A stretch of DNA of 64,000 bases from Bdellovibrio sp. UBA4095 (GTDB lineage: Bacteria; Bdellovibrionota; Bdellovibrionia; Bdellovibrionales; Bdellovibrionaceae). The stretch's first letter is position 1. Each line of letters opens with the position of its first letter. The notes beneath the pieces are model-generated. The model was not told the DNA's origin, did no database searches, and saw only the letters and a list, made by a program, of their open reading frames with translations. Made by a program: the position numbers and the translations under genes. The stretch covers positions 868,001 through 932,000 of the forward strand of contig DFXZ01000004.1 in the NCBI GenBank assembly GCA_002381805.1, read 5' to 3'. Below are positions 17,269 to 25,833 of the stretch, one piece after another.

Positions 17269-18072
17269 ATGATAGTTTCAGTCTTTGATTTTGATGATTA
17301 CCGAGAGTTTTTAACCAGTTGGATCGATGCCCAGAGCGTTCGCGGACTCCGCGCCCAGTTGGCCCAGACAATGGGGGTTAGCTCCACATTGGTCAGCCTT
17401 ATATTGAAAGGCGATAAGCACCTTTCGATGGAGCAAGCTGCGGAAGCAGTCGACTATCTAGGTTTACAAGAAAGAGAAGCCGACTATTTTTTCACACTCG
17501 TAGAGTTCGGCAAAGCGGGCAGTCACAAGCTTCGCATGAAGCTCAAAAATAAACTCAGACAGCAGAAAAATGAATCTAAGCAACTGGGCAAACGCTTAAA
17601 AAAGGATCTTGAGCTTACCGAAGAAAAGAAAGCCATTTACTATTCAAGCTGGATCTACACAGGTATTCGCAACCTGGCAGCGCTCGAACAATTTCACGAT
17701 GTGATGAGCCTCTCGCAAAGGTTGAATCTGCCATCTTCTTCTGTTCATCAGGCACTGGAATTTCTTTTAGAGGCTGGCCTTTGCAAGGTTGAAAAGGGAA
17801 AGATTACTTATGGACCTGCTTATACCCATATTAATCATGATTCTCCTTTCGTAAATAAACATCATCAAAATTGGAGATTCCGCGGGATTCAACAGATGGA
17901 CTCTCGAGCCGAAGCGGATCTTTTTTATACCTGTCCAATGTCACTTTCGGCAGAGGCGGCGGAGGAGGTTCGAAATCTTCTCCTCAAAACCATTCAAGAA
18001 GTCTTAAAAACCGTAGGCCCATCGCCATCTGAAGAGGTGCGGTGTCTTAATATAGACTGGTTCAGCTATTAA
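17269..18072 (+). CDS. TIGR02147/DUF4423-family regulatory protein
   Basis: The start FDFDDYREFLTSWIDAQ and the later block WIYTGIRNLAALEQF match the TIGR02147 family, which is common in Bdellovibrio and Fibrobacter. Residues about 25-70 form a phage-repressor-like helix-turn-helix (LRAQLAQTMGVSSTLVSLIL); the C-terminal DUF4423 half (LLEAGLCKVEKGKITYGP) looks like a winged helix. ATG at 17269 is used; an in-frame TTG lies two codons earlier and neither has a strong ribosome-binding site. It is divergent from the lipoprotein gene by 138 bases and may control it. Confidence 0.82.
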   Translation: MIVSVFDFDDYREFLTSWIDAQSVRGLRAQLAQTMGVSSTLVSLILKGDKHLSMEQAAEAVDYLGLQEREADYFFTLVEFGKAGSHKLRMKLKNKLRQQKNESKQLGKRLKKDLELTEEKKAIYYSSWIYTGIRNLAALEQFHDVMSLSQRLNLPSSSVHQALEFLLEAGLCKVEKGKITYGPAYTHINHDSPFVNKHHQNWRFRGIQQMDSRAEADLFYTCPMSLSAEAAEEVRNLLLKTIQEVLKTVGPSPSEEVRCLNIDWFSY

Positions 18073-18084
18073 AAGCTTGGATTA

Positions 18085-19167
18085 CTATTTTGGCCTTACC
18101 TCAGCAAGAGGTGGGTTCAGATCATCAAGCTTTCCGCTGCGAGCGGCTTTAATTGTTAGGGCAAGTGAGAGAGCGGCATTTCGAACCTCTTTTTGAAATG
18201 CGATGTCCTTGTCGAGAGCTTCGTGACTGGTGGCATAGGGTTCGTAATAGCCAACGTAGCGGGAGATATCGCTTTGCAAACTAGCGGGTTGTAATTTCAT
18301 ATCCTTGAGCCAGTTTGTCAGATTGTTCCTTAGAGTGTCGGGACCTTCTGCGTCTCCATGGCAAACCACAGAGAAAAACCGACCCGCAAGATGTCGGGGA
18401 TAGGGCCAACCCTGCAGTTCAATATCTTTCGCCTTCTTCGAGTCTTTACCGTGCGTTGTTGTTGGATCAGGATTTCCACCATCTGCACAGACCAACCGGT
18501 CCATCATTAGTTTCAGGGTGCTGGGCGCCTGGTACCAATAAGTCGGAGTGATAATCATAATTCCGTGAGCAGCAACCCACATAGGATAAATTTCGTTCAT
18601 CCAGTCATTCACCTGACCAAGGGAATAGTTCGGATAGCAGGAACAAGGCCAGTGACAGAGAGGCATTGCTGTCGACACGCAGCCTTTGCAGGGGTGAATG
18701 TGTCTACCATATTCCGAAGAGATTAAACTTAGGTCTAAGATTTCAGTCTGGAAATTAGATTCCTTCCGAAGGACCTCCTCCGCCATTTTAGTTAATCGCC
18801 ATGTTTTTGAGATTTCTCCGGGGCAAGTGTAATCGTTGCGATCTGACCCAGCGATAATGAGAACGCGTGTTGGGGAGCCTGGGTCACTATGAATTCGCTG
18901 AGCCTCAAGAATTTTTTGTCGAGTTCTATACCAGTCGACGCTTAGATCATAATTGGGATTCGAAAACTCGTCTCCGGCCTTCTGCGTGATAGGAGACTTG
19001 CGCCCTTCGCTTTGGGTTTTCCATGCGATGTCACTAAGATCTTTAATGGCGGAGCGATGCGGAGCAAACCAAGGATCCTTGAACTGTTCTTCAAATCTTT
19101 TTTTAAACTCAGTTTCGGCAAGTGCTTTGTTCTCTCTTTTGCGTGGCTCCACGAGACCTCCCGACAT
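18085..19167 (-). CDS. Flavodoxin-fold NAD(P)H-dependent oxidoreductase
   Basis: Residues about 100-300 form a flavodoxin-like FMN domain: RVLIIAGSDRNDYTCPGE, a cysteine-bearing segment HPCKGCVSTAMPLCHWPC, IMIITPTYWYQAPSTLKLMM and FFSVVCHGDAEG. The N-terminal 90 residues are a charged extension not found in classical FMN reductases. Likely a quinone or nitro reductase, or an iron-sulfur-flavoprotein relative: the C-x2-C-x8-C-x3-C spacing recalls the compact cluster motif of those proteins. The substrate is unknown. It converges on the TIGR02147 gene and is divergent from the GFA-like gene. Confidence 0.8.
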   Translation of the reverse strand: MSGGLVEPRKRENKALAETEFKKRFEEQFKDPWFAPHRSAIKDLSDIAWKTQSEGRKSPITQKAGDEFSNPNYDLSVDWYRTRQKILEAQRIHSDPGSPTRVLIIAGSDRNDYTCPGEISKTWRLTKMAEEVLRKESNFQTEILDLSLISSEYGRHIHPCKGCVSTAMPLCHWPCSCYPNYSLGQVNDWMNEIYPMWVAAHGIMIITPTYWYQAPSTLKLMMDRLVCADGGNPDPTTTHGKDSKKAKDIELQGWPYPRHLAGRFFSVVCHGDAEGPDTLRNNLTNWLKDMKLQPASLQSDISRYVGYYEPYATSHEALDKDIAFQKEVRNAALSLALTIKAARSGKLDDLNPPLAEVRPK

Positions 19168-19275
19168 TTTGCTAAATTACCCCTCGGTCTTTGCCCTGCA
19201 TAGCGAGTGAATCCAATCTTGACAAGAAACAGGTCTCATACAAGGCTCAAAGAAACGTGAATCAAAAGGGAATTT

Positions 19276-19623
19276 ATGAAGTATACGGGTGGTTGCCATT
19301 GCGGCGCTGTTAGGTTTGAAGTCGATGTTGAGTTGGACCAAGTCATCTCTTGCAATTGTTCTATTTGCTCAAAGAAAGGTCATTGGTTGGCGTTTGCGCC
19401 TGAAGAAAATTTCAAGCTTCTTTCGGGGCAGGATTCAATTTCTGATTATCAGTTTGCTTCGAAAACAATTCATCACTATTTCTGCAAAGTTTGTGGAATT
19501 GGATCATTTGGTGCCGGTAGCCTTCCTGATGGAACGAAGATGAGATCCATCAACGTGAGATGTTTAGATAACGTGGATCTCGACAAAATTAAAGTCACAC
19601 CATACGACGGAAAATCTCATTAA
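19276..19623 (+). CDS. GFA-family (CENP-V/GFA domain) zinc protein
   Basis: A 115-residue protein made up of one GFA domain: GGCHCGAVRFEV (first Cys pair), CNCSICSKKG, and HHYFCKVCGIGSFG with the third Cys pair, which bind two zinc ions. Some members handle S-hydroxymethyl glutathione; most have no known substrate. ATG at 19276 follows AAAAGGGAA. Single gene, converging on a secreted-protein gene. Confidence 0.9.
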   Translation: MKYTGGCHCGAVRFEVDVELDQVISCNCSICSKKGHWLAFAPEENFKLLSGQDSISDYQFASKTIHHYFCKVCGIGSFGAGSLPDGTKMRSINVRCLDNVDLDKIKVTPYDGKSH

Positions 19624-19632
19624 TCTAATCGC

Positions 19633-20238
19633 TTATGGTACTACCTGGGCAAGAGTCACCCACATCAGCTCACACGCACCGGCACCTGTGTCTTCGCGCG
19701 TGAGTGAGCTCTTCCATTCGTCACCTTTTGAGCCGCTGATCATGAAAAGTTCTCCTTGTAACTGTACAAGCTGACCGGGACGAAATTTATAAATGGTATT
19801 CTTGATAAAGTCATTTGCCGGAATAATATGGATGTTAGTGCTTTGTAGAGTGATCTCTTTTTCAGAGATGTCGGGTTGGTTTTTCCAGCGAAAATAATAA
19901 AACCTTTGCCCTTGCGAAATGCTGATCTGCTTTAGAATCTTTGAGTCAGACATTTTTCCCCAGCCTAAGGCCAAGTCAATGGGTGATATTTTGGAGCCTG
20001 GGTCCAGCCAATATCTTGAGCTTGAAAGCAGCCGTGCCTGAATTCGAAAGCGAGCCAGTGGTTCGACAATCATATCCTTGAATTTTCGCGGTGTTCTTTG
20101 TTCTGCGGGAATTAATTCTTGGAAAGGTGCGGAGTCAACGAGGACTCCATCTGGCTGCGGAAACTCGCGCGCGTTCCAGCCGTAATAAGCGCAAATGCTT
20201 GCTAATACTACAATAATGACCACGCGCAGATTAAGCAT
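19633..20238 (-). CDS. Membrane-anchored periplasmic protein of unknown function
   Basis: A 201-residue protein with an N-terminal hydrophobic helix (LRVVIIVVLASICAYYGW) that is either a signal anchor or an uncleaved signal. The rest is soluble: PAEQRTPRKFKDMIVEPLAR, a segment WLDPGSKISPIDLALGWGKM and a C-terminal GAGACELMWVTLAQVVP. The segment IDLALGWGKMSD followed by YYFRWKNQP and PANDFIKNT resembles small proteins encoded beside phage or secretion loci, but this is not enough to name it. ATG at 20238 lacks a clear ribosome-binding site. Confidence 0.65.
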   Translation of the reverse strand: MLNLRVVIIVVLASICAYYGWNAREFPQPDGVLVDSAPFQELIPAEQRTPRKFKDMIVEPLARFRIQARLLSSSRYWLDPGSKISPIDLALGWGKMSDSKILKQISISQGQRFYYFRWKNQPDISEKEITLQSTNIHIIPANDFIKNTIYKFRPGQLVQLQGELFMISGSKGDEWKSSLTREDTGAGACELMWVTLAQVVP

Positions 20239-20353
20239 AGGTCTATAATATAATGCTCACAGCCTCCTGGTGCAAAGCGAACTGGACCAGGAGGCTCGAA
20301 TGGGGACAGACGCGTCCTTGCTCGCCAGATCAAACTGAGGCATAATGTAAGAG

Positions 20354-21277
20354 ATGAATCGACGTGATTTTGTTCGCCTTCTTTCTCTTGGAAGTGCTTC
20401 AGCTCTCTGCGGATGTTCCACTCTTCCGCATTTGCATTCTTTTGAGAAACTCTTCAAAAAAACGAACAGTAGTCAATCCGAGGCAAATGATATAGCCGAA
20501 GTCCTAGCAACGCCGGCTCAACCGGTTTTGACTCCCGAACAGATGACCGAAGAATTCCTTAAGGATGCTCGCACCCGCAGTTTATACTTTTCTCAGGATT
20601 TTCCAGAAGATATCCTTATTCACGGGCGAAAATTTGAATTGATGCAGGGCTTGGTGCGAAAGTTCCGCGCGGTTCAACGCCATGTCGGACATGGAAATTT
20701 TAATTTGCTTGGAATGGACGAGTTTTTCCGTCTAGCGCAGACAGCATCAGGTGCAGCTGAAGTTACTAGCGAAGAGAAGCTATTCCTTGAGGAAATGTTC
20801 TACTTCGATGCCAAGCTGTACGGGTTTCATGGCGAGAAGGTCTTTCACAAAATGACCGATATTGTGAAGCCAGGATCTACAGTGAAGATACCATTTACGG
20901 GACACTTCCTAAAGCGCGGCGAACCTGTAGAAATTTACAATAAAATCAAAAAAGACGTAGGTAATACCGTACTGGTTACTTCAGGAGTGCGCGCTCTTGC
21001 GAAGCAGTATCATCTGTTCTTTGAAAAAGCTCTGGAGACGAACGGGAATATGTCGAAGGCTTCTCGGTCCTTGGCTCCTCCGGGGTACTCGTTTCATGGT
21101 CAGGGAGATTTCGATTTAGGCCGAAAAGGCTATGGCTACCGAAACTTCACAGATGATTTTGCAAAGACCGATGAGTATCGACGTCTCTTGGATCTTGGCT
21201 ATGTGCAGATTCGTTATACGCAAAGTAACCTGCTTGGTGTGCGATTTGAACCTTGGCACATCAAGGTTCCCGCATAG
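20354..21277 (+). CDS. M15-family D-Ala-D-Ala carboxypeptidase-like lipoprotein
   Basis: Probably trims peptide stems of peptidoglycan in the periplasm. The start MNRRDFVRLLSLGSASALCG has a twin-arginine-like RRDF and a lipobox ending in cysteine about residue 21. The catalytic zinc site of M15 (VanY/DacC-like) peptidases is present near the C-terminus: SFHGQGDFDLG supplies the H-x6-D pair, and FEPWHIKV gives the catalytic Glu and the last His ligand. The preceding VLVTSGVRALAKQYHLF is also typical. In a predator this could act on prey or self wall; that is inference. Confidence 0.85.
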   Translation: MNRRDFVRLLSLGSASALCGCSTLPHLHSFEKLFKKTNSSQSEANDIAEVLATPAQPVLTPEQMTEEFLKDARTRSLYFSQDFPEDILIHGRKFELMQGLVRKFRAVQRHVGHGNFNLLGMDEFFRLAQTASGAAEVTSEEKLFLEEMFYFDAKLYGFHGEKVFHKMTDIVKPGSTVKIPFTGHFLKRGEPVEIYNKIKKDVGNTVLVTSGVRALAKQYHLFFEKALETNGNMSKASRSLAPPGYSFHGQGDFDLGRKGYGYRNFTDDFAKTDEYRRLLDLGYVQIRYTQSNLLGVRFEPWHIKVPA

Positions 21278-21306
21278 CTAAGTCCCCTTAAAAAGGTGGA
21301 TTGAAA

Positions 21307-22218
21307 ATGAATAAAGTTGATCTTGTGATTCCCCCAAGAGAAAAAGACTTGGGTGAGCTGGTTGTTAGACGAATTCTGCCGTATGCGACCCATCGTATGG
21401 TGGGACCGTTCATATTCTTTGATCACATGGGCCCAGCAGACTTTCCTGAACATCAGGGAGTGAATGTGCGCCCACATCCCCACATAGGTTTAGCCACCGT
21501 CACGTACCTGTTTGAGGGGAAAATCCGCCATCGCGATAGCTTGGGGTCAGATCAACTGATCGAACCCGGTGCTATCAATTGGATGGTTGCAGGCAAAGGA
21601 ATTGTACATTCTGAAAGAGCTCCCGAAGAAGTTAAGCAGGGCCCAAGTCGGCTGAATGGAATCCAATGCTGGTTAGCCTTGCCGGAAGAGCTAGAAGACA
21701 TCGAGTCGAGTTTTGAACATTACCCTGCATCAGTGATACCAGAGCTTAATATCGACGGAGTTAAACTGAGACTTCTTCTTGGTAAAGCATTTGGTCGTAT
21801 CAGTCCGGTGAAAATCCATTCAGATTTATTTTATGTGGAAGTAGACATGCCCAAAGGCTCTTCTTTGCGTTTCGAGGCAGCTGGAAGAGAGCTCGCTGCT
21901 TACATCGTTGAAGGAGTGGTCACTGCTAATGACACTGAAATCAGTCATTGCAGAATGGCGGTTTTAAATGCTGGCGAAGATTTGATTATGCAGGCTCTGG
22001 AAAAATCTAAGGTGATGCTATTGGGAGGCCAGTCAGTAGGTCCACGACACATCTTTTGGAACTTCGTATCTAGCTCCAAAGAAAAACTCGAAGCCGCAAA
22101 ACAAGCTTGGCGACAAGGACCACGAGCAGGCAGTCGTTTTCTTCCCATTCCTGGCGATGATCAGGAGTTTATACCGCTGCCGCAGGAGCCTGGTAACCCC
22201 AAAGGCACAATAATGTAG
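21307..22218 (+). CDS. Pirin family protein
   Basis: A bicupin of 303 residues: GPFIFFDHMGPADFP, HPHIGLATVTYLFEG and AGKGIVHSERAP contain the conserved metal-binding His-x-His, His and Glu residues of the N-terminal cupin. Pirins have been described as quercetinases or redox-responsive regulators; the substrate here is unknown. I prefer ATG at 21307, seven bases after AGGTGG, over TTG at 21301. It follows the M15 gene by 29 bases and could share its transcript. Confidence 0.92.
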   Translation: MNKVDLVIPPREKDLGELVVRRILPYATHRMVGPFIFFDHMGPADFPEHQGVNVRPHPHIGLATVTYLFEGKIRHRDSLGSDQLIEPGAINWMVAGKGIVHSERAPEEVKQGPSRLNGIQCWLALPEELEDIESSFEHYPASVIPELNIDGVKLRLLLGKAFGRISPVKIHSDLFYVEVDMPKGSSLRFEAAGRELAAYIVEGVVTANDTEISHCRMAVLNAGEDLIMQALEKSKVMLLGGQSVGPRHIFWNFVSSSKEKLEAAKQAWRQGPRAGSRFLPIPGDDQEFIPLPQEPGNPKGTIM

Positions 22219-22319
22219 TAGCCAGACTCGACCTGATTTCTGTCTAGTATTTCCCCTTTTCCTTTAGAGTCCTTAGTAAAGCTCCGATTATTATTACGAG
22301 TAATTTTCAGGAGCGTTGT

Positions 22320-23453
22320 ATGAGTTTACTTAAAATTCTTTTGATGATTGGGCTGACAATTGCAGTGCTTGGTTGTCAGAAGGAAGAAGAAAAGAATAAC
22401 AAAAAGTACCTCTATGTTGCTAGTGGAGCATGCTATTCCGGCACCGGCAATACGACTTACACGGCAACGACCGCCTCAAATGTTATCTTTCGCTTGAATC
22501 TTGAGACTGGTCAGTATGAAGGCAGAATTGCAGACTTCACTACCGTAGAAGATTCCGCTGGGACCACTCCAGTCGCAGTTAGAGACTACGATGACGAGCA
22601 CCTTATGGTCTTGATCCAGCACACGACCTTGCGAAGAATCGAATTAATCAAAAAGCAATTGGCAGGTGAGCGAAGATCCTACTACACCAATACGTCGGCG
22701 GCGGCGCCTTATGGTGCTTTGCAGACCAACGTAAGCGATATGGTGATTGTCGATGACGGTCTTTTAATTGCGCGAACTAACGCGATCGAAAAGCTCGATA
22801 CGGGAAAGATACGTAAGGCAGGTAATGGAACGAATGCCTGGGTTCAGGGGCCGGGAGGAGACTGCTCAACCTCTACAGTCAATATGACATCTGTTACGAC
22901 CATTCCCACAACAGCGAACACGGTCGGCTATAATATTCTATACACGCATTCCCAAAATGCTTCGAGTGCAACCAACAATCGAGCTGGAATAATCGACGGC
23001 GATACGGGATGGAATGGAACATTAGGCTGCTTAGACGATCAATCGACCGTTGCTGCAACAGCCTATCCCACGGCCGCAGTATATATGTCGAACTATAATC
23101 GTGTGGTGATTGCTTACGCTGGAACCAATGTGACAGAGCAGAACTCATTGTATACTTATGCGGTCGATACAGCGGCCACTAGTAATATTTTAAGTGATGC
23201 GGTGAATAGCTTCGAAGATCCCAGCACATTGTATGGCATTTCCGCCATGACCTATGATGAAAGCACAGGTCATCTCTATGTGGCTTCAGGAGGATCCGTT
23301 GCAACGAACCTGACGACAGGAAGTATTCCTTATAAAATCGAAAAGTTCTCTTTCGATCCCACCACTAAAAAGTTCACACGTGTTTCGACATCAGCGTTTT
23401 ATTCAGGAAACATTGAAAGCCGCTGTATTTCATCTATGGCTATAGGAAACTGA
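22320..23453 (+). CDS. Lipoprotein of unknown function, probably beta-rich
   Basis: A 377-residue protein with a clear lipoprotein signal (LLKILLMIGLTIAVLGC, cysteine residue 19) and a charged KEEEKNNKK linker. The rest is Ser/Thr/Asn/Tyr-rich and has repeated VxxVxDxGLLIARTN and YDESTGHLYVASGG patterns, which recall beta-propeller blades, although no named repeat is clear. ATG at 22320 follows AGGAG by six bases. The 3' end lies six bases from the converging histidine kinase. Similar Ser/Thr-rich lipoproteins are common in predatory bacteria. Confidence 0.75.
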   Translation: MSLLKILLMIGLTIAVLGCQKEEEKNNKKYLYVASGACYSGTGNTTYTATTASNVIFRLNLETGQYEGRIADFTTVEDSAGTTPVAVRDYDDEHLMVLIQHTTLRRIELIKKQLAGERRSYYTNTSAAAPYGALQTNVSDMVIVDDGLLIARTNAIEKLDTGKIRKAGNGTNAWVQGPGGDCSTSTVNMTSVTTIPTTANTVGYNILYTHSQNASSATNNRAGIIDGDTGWNGTLGCLDDQSTVAATAYPTAAVYMSNYNRVVIAYAGTNVTEQNSLYTYAVDTAATSNILSDAVNSFEDPSTLYGISAMTYDESTGHLYVASGGSVATNLTTGSIPYKIEKFSFDPTTKKFTRVSTSAFYSGNIESRCISSMAIGN

Positions 23454-23459
23454 AGGATG

Positions 23460-24548
23460 TTATTGATCTACAGGAAGTGAAAAGTAGAATGTGCTTCCTT
23501 GACCAAGCTGTGACCTGACTCCGATTTGTCCGCCGTGAGCTTGTACAAGCATTCTTGAAATATATAAACCAAGACCAAGTCCTTGCCGGTCTTTATTGTG
23601 TATCTGCTCGAATCGTCCGAATATCTTGGTCTGATTTTCTGAAGAGAGGCCCGGGCCAGAATCAGTGACCGAAACGCAGGCTTCTTTATCTGAGCTTTCT
23701 ATTTCCACAAAAATTTTCCCGCCTTCGGGCGTGAACTTAAGTGCGTTTTCCAGAAGGTTGGCAATAACCTGTGAAATTCGAACTCTATCGCAGACCAAAA
23801 AGATTGGTTCCTTACTTTGAGAAACCACTAGATTTACCTTTTTTAAAGCTGCGGCACGTAGAAAGTTATCGCAAATCTCTGAAATGATGCGATTGAGATC
23901 GTAATTTGCCACTTGCATTTCGAGCTTGTGTTCGGAAATTCTTTCCATGTCCATAAGGTCACCAATCAATCGGTATGCGACCTCAGCATTTCTCTTAATC
24001 ATCTCGATCCATTTAAGTTGCCCGTTTCTTTCATTCGGCTTTATTTCTTCTAAAAGCAAATCGGTGGCAGACAATATCGCTCCCACGGGATTGCGAAGAT
24101 CGTGTGCTACGATCGCCAAAAACTCATTTCTTGTTGTTAATGCTTCTTTGGTAGTGAAGTGTAATTGCTGTTCATCTGTTAATTGTTCTTCGTGCCGAAC
24201 AGTTTCCGTATCAGTGTAGTCTCTTTCTTGTGCAAGGCGAGAGTTGGTCTCAATGCGCTCTTCAGAAAAGAACTGACGCTGAAGTGCTTTCTTTTTTTTC
24301 CGCTCTGTCGAAATGGCCGAATCGGTGTGGGCGCGTTCCTCTTTAGTGACCTTGTCATGTTTTTTCAAATTTTGATCAGCTTTTTCTCGGGCTTTTTCAA
24401 CTTGTCTGTCGGTCATTTTCTCAATTTCAGCACGACTCTTGACCATGGATTCGTCTGTTTTGTCTCTCTCATGAAGCAAGCTGCGATCGGTGTGAAATCT
24501 GTCTTTATTAACCTGCGAAGCGGATTGATGTCGTGTCGTCGACTTCAT
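23460..24548 (-). CDS. Soluble sensor histidine kinase with TD/ER-repeat coiled coil
   Basis: A 362-residue kinase without transmembrane segments. Residues 1-125 are highly charged and predicted to form a helical coil built from repeats such as HTDRSLLHERDKTDES, HTDSAISTERKK and NSRLAQERDYTDTE. Then HisKA (LAIVAHDLRNPVGAI, phospho-His about 149) and HATPase with NALKFTPEGG, DSGPGLS and GLGLGLYISR. All catalytic boxes are present. No receiver gene is adjacent. ATG at 24548 follows GGGAGAA. It shares a 316-base divergent intergenic region with an RRM-protein gene. Confidence 0.9.
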   Translation of the reverse strand: MKSTTRHQSASQVNKDRFHTDRSLLHERDKTDESMVKSRAEIEKMTDRQVEKAREKADQNLKKHDKVTKEERAHTDSAISTERKKKKALQRQFFSEERIETNSRLAQERDYTDTETVRHEEQLTDEQQLHFTTKEALTTRNEFLAIVAHDLRNPVGAILSATDLLLEEIKPNERNGQLKWIEMIKRNAEVAYRLIGDLMDMERISEHKLEMQVANYDLNRIISEICDNFLRAAALKKVNLVVSQSKEPIFLVCDRVRISQVIANLLENALKFTPEGGKIFVEIESSDKEACVSVTDSGPGLSSENQTKIFGRFEQIHNKDRQGLGLGLYISRMLVQAHGGQIGVRSQLGQGSTFYFSLPVDQ

Positions 24549-24618
24549 TTAGTGATTCTCCCGTTTGCGATTGAAAAGTATCCATATAGTAGCACTGAGT
24601 CAGCGGGCATCTTAATAT

Positions 24619-24647
24619 GTATAAATGAAGATACGTATAAATGAAGA
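24619..24647. repeat. 13-bp direct repeat in the kinase/RRM divergent region
   Basis: GTATAAATGAAGA occurs at 24619-24631 and 24635-24647 (16-base period). The 316-base region 24549-24864 otherwise shows no gene; it contains the Shine-Dalgarno AGGAGG for the RRM gene and probably the promoters of both flanking genes. The repeat lies 71-99 bases upstream of the kinase start and may be an operator. Confidence 0.5.
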
Positions 24648-24864
24648 ATTTCCTGGTAGTAGTGGAGTTATACTCTAAGTGACATACCTAGGTCGGCGTG
24701 TTTCAAAAAATTAATGGGCCAGATCGTTTCAGGTCGACATGGCAAAGTAAGTGTAGTTATTCGGTTCGAAACGTGGTTTAGTAGGTTAACTAGTCGTTCT
24801 CGTAACACATCAGATGTTCTTTTGTCTTTTGCGAATGGCCCCAAGCTTTCACAGGAGGCATATC

Positions 24865-25158
24865 ATGGGAAAAAAACTTTACGTAGGAAACCTTTCATAT
24901 TCAGTAGATGCGAATCAATTGACTGATCTTTTTGGTCAAGTTGGAACAGTTGATTCAGCAAACGTGATCACAGATCGCGAAACAGGTCGCAGCAAGGGTT
25001 TTGCCTTCGTTGAGATGTCTGAAAACAGCGAAGCACAAGCTGCAATTGAAAAGTATAACGGCAGCGATCTTGATGGCCGTGCGATGAATATTTCTGAGGC
25101 GAAGCCACAAGCTCCACGCGATGGCGGCGGACGCGGTGGTTACAACTCTCGCTACTAA
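24865..25158 (+). CDS. RRM-type RNA-binding protein (first copy)
   Basis: A 97-residue protein made of one RNA-recognition motif with RNP2 KLYVGNLSYSV and RNP1 GRSKGFAFVEM, followed by a short Gly/Arg tail (RDGGGRGGYNSRY). Such proteins resemble cyanobacterial cold-inducible Rbp proteins and plant glycine-rich proteins, and probably act as RNA chaperones. ATG at 24865 is fixed by AGGAGG seven bases upstream; an upstream in-frame ATG at 24814 has no site and lies outside the domain. A second copy is at 39717. Confidence 0.93.
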   Translation: MGKKLYVGNLSYSVDANQLTDLFGQVGTVDSANVITDRETGRSKGFAFVEMSENSEAQAAIEKYNGSDLDGRAMNISEAKPQAPRDGGGRGGYNSRY

Positions 25159-25201
25159 GCGACTGGATCTTTAAGATCCTTTAGTAAAAATGAAAAATTG
25201 G

Positions 25202-25227
25202 AAACCGACCCGATGAGGGTCGGTTTT
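25202..25227 (+). terminator. Rho-independent terminator after the first RRM gene
   Basis: AACCGACCC, loop GATGA, GGGTCGGTT followed by TTTAT: a perfect 9-bp stem with a T-rich tail, 44 bases after the RRM stop. Confidence 0.9.
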
Positions 25228-25262
25228 TATTTGTACCTGCACATTCTACAGATAGGAATCAC

Positions 25263-25733
25263 ATGAGCATTCAGGTTATTTCCTTTAATTGTATCTTAAA
25301 AAATAAACTCGGAGCAGTTCTCAGCTCCACCTACAATCGTGAAGTATTAAATGCGGTTCAAGGAAAAGAGCAAGAGCTGGTTGGCCTCGTTAAGGGTTTG
25401 CAAAATCTGTCTAAAGGCGAACATAGAACAATCACACTGCCAGCAGAAGAAGCCTATGGGCTGTATGATCCCGCAAAAGTTATTTTGTATCCTCGAAGTA
25501 AGTTACCAAAACATATTTCGACCGGTGAGCTTGTTGTTATTGTAGGAAAAAGCGGCCGGGCAAGATCCTATCGAGTTCTAGACTTTCACGACAGCATGGT
25601 CAGCCTGGATGGCAACCATCCTCTTGCGGGGCAGGACTTGATTTTCGAGATTGAAGCGCTCGATGTCCGTGAGGCAACAGACGAAGAAATTTCTGAATCT
25701 GTGAACACCATGGTTTCACAAGTTTTGCATTAG
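25263..25733 (+). CDS. SlyD-like FKBP-type peptidyl-prolyl isomerase (first copy)
   Basis: A 156-residue FKBP of the SlyD type: the FKBP half is split by an insert-in-flap domain. Landmarks are VQGKEQELVGLVKGLQNLSKG, the flap start PAEEAYGLYDP, and SLDGNHPLAGQDLIFEIEAL, the signature LDGNHPLAG of SlyD. The His-rich metal-binding tail of E. coli SlyD is absent. It acts as a folding helper in the cytoplasm. It follows the RRM gene after a terminator, so it has its own promoter. A paralogue is at 38600. Confidence 0.9.
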   Translation: MSIQVISFNCILKNKLGAVLSSTYNREVLNAVQGKEQELVGLVKGLQNLSKGEHRTITLPAEEAYGLYDPAKVILYPRSKLPKHISTGELVVIVGKSGRARSYRVLDFHDSMVSLDGNHPLAGQDLIFEIEALDVREATDEEISESVNTMVSQVLH

Positions 25734-25788
25734 TCGATTGGCTAGATGCGGCTGCATCCACAGGCCTTTTCTAGCTTGTCTTTTAAAA

Positions 25789-25821
25789 ACCCCGGGGAAG
25801 CATATCTTACTCCGCCGGGGT
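25789..25821 (-). terminator. Terminator of the VOC gene pair
   Basis: ACCCCGG and CCGGGGT arms enclose a 19-base loop which can itself pair in part. On the minus strand the stem is followed by a TTTTTAAAAG tract. It lies 13 bases beyond the stop of the gene at 25834. Confidence 0.6.
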
Positions 25822-25833
25822 AAAACGTAAACT

